Shown here: positions 56,736 to 64,000 of the stretch, one piece after another
How positions within the stretch are numbered: position 1 is the stretch's first letter
How the letters are laid out: each line of letters starts with the position of its first letter
From: Deroplatys truncata
Taxonomy: Eukaryota; Arthropoda; Insecta; Mantodea; Mantidae
Length of the DNA: 64,000 nucleotides
NCBI GenBank assembly: GCA_030765065.1
Contig: CM060984.1
Coordinates: 106,249,488 to 106,313,487, forward strand
Direction: 5' to 3'
Notes under the pieces: model-generated
Told to the model about the DNA's origin: nothing
The model's input: only the letters and a program-made list of their open reading frames with translations
Databases searched by the model: none
Made by a program: the position numbers and the translations under genes

Positions 56736-58289
56736 AAGTAAAATATGAAAAAAATGGATAAAATGAATGCGCTGCCCTCTATCCGCAGAAAATGAAAGTA
56801 GATAGACTGGAGGGCACCCTATTGCTATCTGCCCGGCACGTGTAGAAGCAGATGAACTGCTACTGTACATGTATCTCTGTGGACATGTAACAAAGTAAGA
56901 TGGTATGGTGCAGGGATAAGACCTAGAAGGCTAACTGTCTGCCACACAACGATCCACAAAGTATCTCCTAACAGATCCACTGCGATATGACCACATAGCT
57001 AAAGCGACGCAAAATAATAGAAAATTTTGTAGCAGCATCATAAAAAGGAGGTTAATAATGTAGATTAAAAGTTTTGAAAGGATTTTAAAGTTATTTTAAC
57101 AGTGGCAAAGCTCCATACAAAACCAGCATTAGTCAGCTTTCAGACTGGCTGTACTCACATCTTTCGTTTGCTTTAAAAATTGTGCACCTCCAGCTTCTTT
57201 ATTCTGCATGCAGAGTGCACCACAATGAAGGCATGCCAATGTAATCAGTATGAGAGCTTCTATTTTTTTCAGCCTCTGTATTCCAAAACTATAAATAGTG
57301 ACGCTGTACCAGAACTAAAATGTATGCTAGTAATATGCAAGTCTGCAATCATTCTTCAGACGGCTAGTAATGGCTTTTTCTGGTACTGCTCCCAAAATCA
57401 GGGCGTTTACTAGTATTCCTATAACCGAAAAGTGTTTTGAATAATAGGTTACTCCTATGAAATTTTGTTCTGTTATTAATTTAAATAGCTTGATTTGGAT
57501 TAGTGTATAAGGTTACCAATAACAAATCTGAATGCATTCTGAAAGCCCATTCTCCATAAATCAAGTTCGTAGTTTGCAATTTACAAATAGGAAGGACGGA
57601 AGCACATGCGAAGTTGTTTATCAGAACAGACAGATTTTGAATTGAATTTGGTTCCTAAAGTTATCTACTTTTGAAATTAATGTAAGTTGATATTGAAAAA
57701 AACAGATTCCGTATCTCAAGAAACATAAATGTCTAACTTTTGGTTATTTCCTTCCATGCATTTCGATTAGCTTAGTGACAAAAAATAATAAACGAATAAA
57801 AACCACAAAACGCCATCCTGGTAGCTTATTTGCTACGCCAGGACGTTTATATTCCAAATTTTTAAATTTATTTAATACCTATTTTATTTTGTTGTACAGA
57901 TTTTCACTTATATTCTAATAAATAAGAGATTAAATACAATATTGACAAGAAGATACAAATAATTAAGTAAAGAAATAATAGAAAGATAGGGAAGTAACTG
58001 CAATAAATAATTTCCGTATATTAAATCAATATAGAATGTAATAAGCCTGAGTTGAAAAGATTTTTCCGGAGAAAAAGTCATTAGCGAGCAAAGTCATTTA
58101 GTAATAGCCTAGGAGCGAACGCATTAGTATAAAGATTTCTGGAATGCAGTTAAGTTTATAAATTCGGCATGTTTGGAGAGTAACGTAGACAGAAATTCTG
58201 TATAAGGTTAAAGGAATGAAATTCTGAGATTCGGTGAGGTATCCCATAGTAACAGTGTCACAGATGCACACGTATGAATCTTACAATGA
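56736..58289. other. unassigned sequence
   Basis: 56740-57010 is moderately GC-rich and may extend the SINE. A 77-codon plus frame at 57180-57413 has six Cys but no recognised family. The rest is AT-rich. Confidence 0.35.
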
Positions 58290-58815
58290 CCACACTTAAA
58301 TAGTAACGTTGGTGTTAATAAGAGGGTGTGCAATCTAATTGCAGATGCATTCGTTCCGTGAATACATTTGTGACACTCTCTCTTAAGAATTAGTCACCTT
58401 ATATGGTGATTACTTGTGCATTATTTTAAGCGCGCATTGACGCAGTTGTGTGAGTAATATTAGCGGCTGTTGTGAGAGATCTTGCCAGTAAGCATTTTAG
58501 CAATTCACGACATTTTACGCCTCTAATTTATTTAATTGCGGAAATAGTTATTTCAGACCTTAAAGTTGCTGCTTCAGAAGTTAGCAGGTATAATAATTCA
58601 ATTCTCAGTTTCGAGTGCTACGATTCATAATCAGTTCCATTCTTTATTATCAAACGGTCGGATACTCGCTTCAATAGCTCAATCATTCGGTCACATTCTC
58701 AAGTCAATTTAAACTTGTGTTATCCTTTCAAAATACGCCCACGCATACCCTGAGAGAAAGATCCCATAACCAACCACTGTAGCAGCCGGCAGCAGAATCA
58801 ACAGCAGAAATTGAA
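58290..58815 (+). repeat. family E repeat, copy 2
   Basis: Partner of 26720-27100; see TTGTGTTATCCTTTCAAAAT and GCATACCCTGAGAGA at 58716-58757, and CAGCCGGCAGCAG after it. Confidence 0.5.
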
Positions 58816-59084
58816 GCAAAGTATGGTAATTTGTAATTGTAGCACTTGCTTAAACCTACTGAAAGGAATAAATCACCAATAAATGATTCTTTCATACCAA
58901 ATTACTAAACCTTGACTAATTTAGAGCCAATATTGATAATAATATTAATAATAATAAGCATCATCATAATAATAACCATAATAATAGCAGCAAAGGCTGG
59001 CTTAGGATACCTACTTCTTTATTCCTTTAACACTTCTATTTATGAATGTATTTTTTTAATTCCATACAGTTCAATGGAAAAAAA
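58816..59084. other. unassigned, with imperfect (AAT)n
   Basis: 58933-58988 is an interrupted ATA/ATC repeat. Otherwise nothing. Confidence 0.4.
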
Positions 59085-59905
59085 TCTGATGTGTTACATT
59101 CATATGATTTTATACCCCTGATTGTTACGAAAGATCATTTACTGTTACTTCATTTTAGTCGAGGTAAACCTTTGAAGAAATAGATACATTACACATTTAG
59201 TTAAAGATACAAACGGAATAGTAATATTCAAATATTTCAGAACTGGACTCTATATACTGACCTTAAAATTCCATATTCTTTACATGCAACCCCGAGAAAT
59301 ATCCGAATATCGACAGCATTTAAAATAATGTCTAAATGTTGATTAATTCGGAACAAATAACGTATTTGTATATGTCGGAAATGGCCTATGTCATAAAAAT
59401 TTATTTGAAATAAGTTGTATGCCTCAAAGATGTGTGCTTTTATTGTCTGTACGTTTTCGTCTATCGCTTAACGTTTTCCAATTATACAAGGTTTTACAAA
59501 ATTCTTTCCGAAAGAGGACCAGAGGCTATTGATAGAATATTCAAAATATATATGTGATTTTCTATGTAAATGTCTTTAATATATGGTATTTTACTAAAAA
59601 TTGTTGGCCATTTTTGAGAAAATCGAAAACTTTGAAGATATGTCATGCAAAGGATACTTTGGTTGGGAGACTTTCTTGAAAATCTTGGTGTCACATCAGC
59701 GGAGTATACTGAATTTAAATATAAAATCTGGTATTTCACTGACATTTAGTTTTCGTGTACTAATGCTGTTCACACACACACACAAATCTTTTTCTAAAAA
59801 TGTGTTTTTTTTATTCAGGTTATCAAACTAATATTACTGGTAAAATTTTGGTATCGAATTTTAGATAGATGCAATACTCGTTCTTCTTACTAAGTAAAAC
59901 GGAAA
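59085..59905 (-). repeat. family A, subtype II, inverted full copy, diverged
   Basis: It runs from CTGATGTGTTACATTCATAT to TCTTACTAAGTAAAACGGAA, with the CA tract at 59770-59783. Confidence 0.8.
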
Positions 59906-61163
59906 ATAGAAAGCTATAGGCACAAAGTTTTGGATATTATAATTAAAATCTCAAACCAAACAATGATCTGTAAACGCTGTTGATGTAGGTCGAGAGATAT
60001 CTTACGACTCCAGAAAGGCTCTGAGTAATATTCCCTTGGGATCTTCAATCAGTGCTAATACCTTAGTTTCTAAAAATCCTCCCTTTTAGTCTGACAGAGA
60101 TGGATACTTTATTTACTCGCGTCAGCCCTAAGGGAGGAACATGAACCTTGGTGGGGGGCGACACAGTCTAGCACACTGTCCACCAGCTGCTCAGCTGGTG
60201 CCAGAGGACACCTACAGAACCATGCCCAGACGCAACCAGTCTCCCTGCGCAATCGAGACCGACCCAATCCGAACATCTGCCCAAAAGGAGAGGCACAAAT
60301 ACTTCCTGACGCCAAAAGTAGCAAGAGTGCTAAGGATCTGTAAACCCCAGTTGTTATTAAACAAGGGACATTTCCATTTTTTTACTTTCTTCAGCTTTAG
60401 TTCATAAGGTGGAGGAGGTATTACTTCAGACCAGAAAGTCATTGAGTTTTATATTCAAATCCAGCGTTTTTACAAAAATAAGTGGATCAATGCCTTTCTA
60501 AAAACATAACCTGAAAACGAAAGTGTCAATACATATATCAAACTTCCTATTTAAGTCAATCTCCTTTAAAGTATGTAAGGCAGCGATTGTATGAAAACTT
60601 CCCCGCCACATAGAAACCTATACTTGTAAAACACTCTCAAATATGGTTTCGTTCAAAATAAATAGTGTACGTCTGGGATACTGAAATCATTAATAGTCTG
60701 CAATAACTTGAAAAAAGACCTTTTAATTCTCATTGATACTTTTACACCTGGGAAACCAAACCTTATACGGCACTAACCATCTTTGAAATATTTTCTGTTT
60801 GCTCAAGTTTATCCACATCTTAATCAGAAATGTTAAATGGAGGTGGTTTTGATTCATAGGATCTCATGCAAAGACACTGCATAGGCTGCGCTTGTATCAC
60901 TAATAATTTACAGGATCATGACCGTAGTAAGGGAAACCATTTCTGTCGAATATTTCTCTACTCGTAAACAGTGAAAATCATATTTTATGTGAATAAGTTA
61001 AAAAATATATGGAAATAAACGTTATGGATAGAAAAAACCATGTTAAAGTTACACATCAATTTTTTTTTTAAATAGGGAGAATATTTTAAAAAGTACGCTT
61101 TAATGTTCTTCGCTTTTCATAAACACTGGTATACAGAGAAGATACACATGTTGCTTTTTGCTT
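59906..61163. other. unassigned, with a GC-rich island at 60110-60350
   Basis: The island (GGTGGGGGGCGACACAG on) has open frames on both strands (88 plus, 71 and 76 minus). Neither shows a motif or splice context, and it looks like another short repeat body. The rest is AT-rich. Confidence 0.3.
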
Positions 61164-61990
61164 TCTCTACTTCGTATAGTAAGTAGTGCAAATATTGCAT
61201 TCCACCCAAAAATTCTATATGGAGGCTTCACCAGAAATGCATTTTCTAAGGCTCCCTGAATCAAAAAAGAAGAAGAAAAAGGTATTTTTAGAAAGAGGTC
61301 CATGTGGGTGCCTGTGAACACCATAACTCAAAAACGAAAAGGTGAATAAAATTCACATCACTCAAGGATGCGACACGAAGATTTTCAAGAAAATCCCACC
61401 CCAGAGTACATTTTAATCGAATACACTTTTGATTTTCTCAAAATGGCTAACGATTATGATTAAAACATCATATCTTTAAGATACTTTCATGACAAATTAA
61501 ATGTATACCTTGAATTTTCTGGGAATGTCCCAAAGGTCGTCCTCATTCTGAATGAATTTTGCATGACTGGTAAACCGTAAGAGATAAGACAAAATTTTGC
61601 TACACAAAAATTGTTAGTCTCTTAAAACATATATTTTATGTCATACATTTTTTCTTTCTTTTTGTGAAGTGAATCATTTCCGAGATATTCCTTGTTATTT
61701 GCTTGAATTTTCCGATACTTATACTTTTTCTCAAATGGGAATTCGTTATTCGTTTTTTTATGTCCTGGACGTGCAAAGAGAATGGAATTCTTCACGTAGC
61801 AACCAGTTTTTAAAAGATTTGACTATCGCTTAAAGCCTACCATATTCCCCTTGTACCTAAAAAAATTAACACTGCAAGTGTTTATCTCGATTAATATGAA
61901 GTAGATGGAGAATGAGCGTTTGAAAAATACTTTGTACAAGAGTAGAAAAAGTTATATGAGTGCAATACATCAGAGTTTTTTAATATTAGC
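61164..61990 (+). repeat. family A, subtype I, full plus copy
   Basis: The terminus CTTTCTCTACTTCGTATAGT (61159 on) and the end GAGTAGAAAAAGTTATATGA are both present, so the short inverted ends of the family are clearest here. Confidence 0.88.
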
Positions 61991-62222
61991 ATAGTTTCAT
62001 TAAGTCATTATTAGGAATAAAGGTGTAAGGAAAGAAATTTAAGGTATTTATGAAAAGTGCTTATATCGGGAACTGCACGACAGTTTTAACGCTTTCACTG
62101 GTTAACAGTTTGTAGCACCGCCCAAGGACCATGCGACAGTTTCAAAATAATCCAAGCTACTTTTACTATTTTGACAAATATGGATATCAAAGAATCCTAC
62201 GTTTCGGATTTACCAATGAGTG
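61991..62222. other. short unassigned gap
   Basis: No feature was seen. Confidence 0.4.
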
Positions 62223-62223
62223 C

Positions 62224-62830
62224 TTACCGAGTGGGATGGCTTAGGTAATAACGTCTGTGGCTAGCATTCAGGAGGTCCCGAGATCGATCCCCGACGTTCG
62301 CCTACTCTAATTCATGGGTTTTTTGGGAGTTTTCCCGGGTCGTCAGGCAAATGCTGGAGCGGTTTCTTTCATCCTGTCTTTCCAGTCGTTCCATTCTTCA
62401 TTTCATTCATCTTTATCCCGTTGGTTTCTTTTAGTGTTATGTCTGTGATGGTGTTCTGTGCAGCATGGCAGGGGAAAAAGACCTTCTTTGTGACCCTCTC
62501 CGTCCTCGGCTTTCGCCGGCTGCCAGGGTATCCGAACCCTCTTGAGGCTATTGGACCCCTTCTGTGTTGTGTGGGGTCTCCGGTCTACCTGTTCGTCTGC
62601 CGGGGGTCTATCTGGAAACTTAGGAACCTTGTCATTGCTGTGCCGTCGCTCCTGGTTCCGGCCTCCCGGTATCTCCTCTCGCTGCATGCTTCCTCCCGGG
62701 GACGCAACTTCGTGGGGGTTAGGCATAATATACACTCTGAATCGGTGCCGAGTCCCTCCGTAGTCCATCCAATTCAATCCAATCCACTCCAGCCAGCGCT
62801 TTTGATGCTACGGGTATGTATATCGGTAAT
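62224..62830 (+). mobile_element. SINE-2 copy, body type beta, longest
   Basis: The head GGATGGCTTAGGTAATAACG and GAGGTCCCGAGATCGATCCC are followed by CATGGGTTTTTTGGGAGTTT, GGCAAATGCTGGAGCGG and a GC-rich body that ends near AATCCAATCCACTCCAGCCA. Frames of 138 (plus) and 124 (minus) codons are composition effects and are not preserved in 51440-51897. Confidence 0.8.
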
Positions 62831-63449
62831 GGGGTAGTGTAAACATTGAAGAATTGCATAACTTATACCTAGATCAGAAAATAGTTTAGGTAATTGAAGT
62901 ATTTTCACTACTATTAAGTTGTAACCGATAAATCATTAATATAGTGGAATTTACAGATCCGGAAATAAAATAATTCTTGGTTTACTTCGGATTCTAGAGA
63001 ACATGGAAAGTCTTCTAATTTTTAGAAATGTACAAAAATTATATTCTAATTCAAATTTGTGGTGTTATACCTCATAGTATCCCCTTTATCTTCGTTATCT
63101 GTATTGTTGCTTAAAGTCAAAGACTGCGCCTTCCCACCTCTACAGAAAAGCAACGTGTTGTATATCAATAACTCGCGCTGTTGTAACACAAAGGACTCTG
63201 CTTCACAGTAACTTCTACAGCTCCTTGTCACCCTACTAGAGGTGCCGCGGGTCAAGACATTTCTCAGAATTTTTCTTTTTTTTCCTTTCCTTTCCGTTTC
63301 ATTTATGTGCCTCCGTAAACCACTAAGTTCATGTGAACAGCTTCGACTTTAAAACAAATTTAGATCAACTTCTTTACATTGGATTCATAAACATTTTGGA
63401 ACGTAAGGAATAATCATCAGCATCAGCATCAGCAATTCTCACGGGTAAG
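62831..63449. other. unassigned sequence
   Basis: A small (CATCAG)n run at 63416-63433. No other feature. Confidence 0.4.
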
Positions 63450-63965
63450 CAGGCTTGTTCCGGTCTCGTGCATTTTCAAAACTTGAATCCATCGGTACTT
63501 CTCCCTATCAAATTCCTTAGACATTTTGGCTTATACATGCATATAAACTTTGGAATGAGATCTTCTTTCATTGTTTGGACACCTTTTCTAAAAAATTAAT
63601 GAATTTTTCTATTTTATCCATCACCTTAAAACTTGTTGACTCATTTCTAATATATTCATTTTTTCTTTTATCTAAGATCAGACTGCATTTCTGAAAATAT
63701 CATTTCGGTCCTTCTATGATATTTTCTTATCTTTCCAAAACTCTCAGCCGTACAATAATAGGTGAACTGTCGTCATGTTGGAAAGCTTTAGTTTCTCTTC
63801 TTGTTTTTTTTAATGCTCTATTAATTGTACACATATGAAGCTGAATTTGCTAAGTTTATTTAACACATATTTCTTTAAACAGAAGATATCACTGCGGGTA
63901 TTTAAAACTACTCAGTTGTTCAATGGATTTTACATTTAAAATCATTTCAACTCTTAAGTTATCTA
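63450..63965 (-). pseudogene. non-LTR reverse-transcriptase C-terminal region, decayed
   Basis: On the minus strand, in order: SIEQLSSFKYP (about 63925), TINRALKKTRRETK (near 63830-63787), then in another frame LKLSNMTTVHLLLYG (near 63790-63745), and KEKMNILEMSQQVL. This is the SSFKYLG ... KTRRETK..FY.TM.VP.LLYG.E.W order after the catalytic domain of widespread insect non-LTR elements. Many stops and frameshifts. It may be the same broad family as the fragment at 1-213, but the two do not overlap. Confidence 0.65.
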
Positions 63966-64000
63966 ATCCTTAAAACCTTAGAACTTTGCATTTCCCTATT

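Noticed and set aside
62403-62837. 138-codon plus and 124-codon minus frames
   Set aside because: Both strands are open over the same SINE-2 copy; the related copy at 51440 breaks them. Composition effect.
1-64000. Linking the reverse-transcriptase pieces at 1-213 and 63450-63965 into one element
   Set aside because: They are 63 kb apart and cover different, non-overlapping protein regions with different decay; each is treated as a separate fragment.

Overview
The window looks like a gene-poor stretch of a large, AT-rich arthropod genome, most likely an insect. The evidence is the kind of debris present: mariner, hAT and DDE_3-type transposase remnants, R1/Jockey-style non-LTR remnants with an RNase H domain, tRNA-derived SINEs, a Gypsy-like LTR element and one GC-richer exon between eukaryotic splice signals. 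I cannot name the species. There is no operon, CRISPR array, rRNA or genuine tRNA gene, and no complete host gene. Almost everything recognisable is a mobile element or its remains.

Layout. 0-14 kb: a reverse-transcriptase fragment at the left edge, the first copy of a long dispersed repeat (family A), a TTAA-flanked MITE candidate, a SINE-2 copy, an RNase H remnant, a SINE-1 copy, a 47-bp-arm hairpin with a tRNA-like loop, a heat-shock-type promoter candidate near 8.0 kb, a 230-bp direct repeat pair near 9.4-10.0 kb, and a deletion derivative of a DDE transposon. 14-20 kb: two family D copies around a cluster of four family A copies. 20-29 kb: the only convincing host coding exon (20091-20299, membrane-protein juxtamembrane region), a SINE-1 copy with target duplication, half of a fold-back element, and long featureless stretches. 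29-36 kb: a decayed hAT transposase joined to a mariner tail, a third family D copy, two family A copies in tandem, and an LTR fragment with primer-binding-site-like sequences. 37-46 kb: paired and nested family A copies holding two mariner deletion derivatives, a fold-back element and a SINE. 47-51 kb: an LTR retrotransposon with target duplication. 52-57 kb: two internally deleted DNA transposons with clear ends. 57-64 kb: more family A, a SINE-2 copy and a reverse-transcriptase C-terminal remnant.

The elements relate to each other mainly as layers. Family A copies are old and serve as targets: a SINE, a mariner derivative and a fold-back element sit inside them, and the empty sites can be read from other copies. 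Several DNA transposons keep their ends and the first and last parts of the transposase but lack the catalytic middle, so they would have needed an enzyme supplied from elsewhere. The most unusual observations are the family whose termini occur as direct repeats at one locus and inverted repeats at another, the inverted pairs of family A, and the heat-shock-element promoter.
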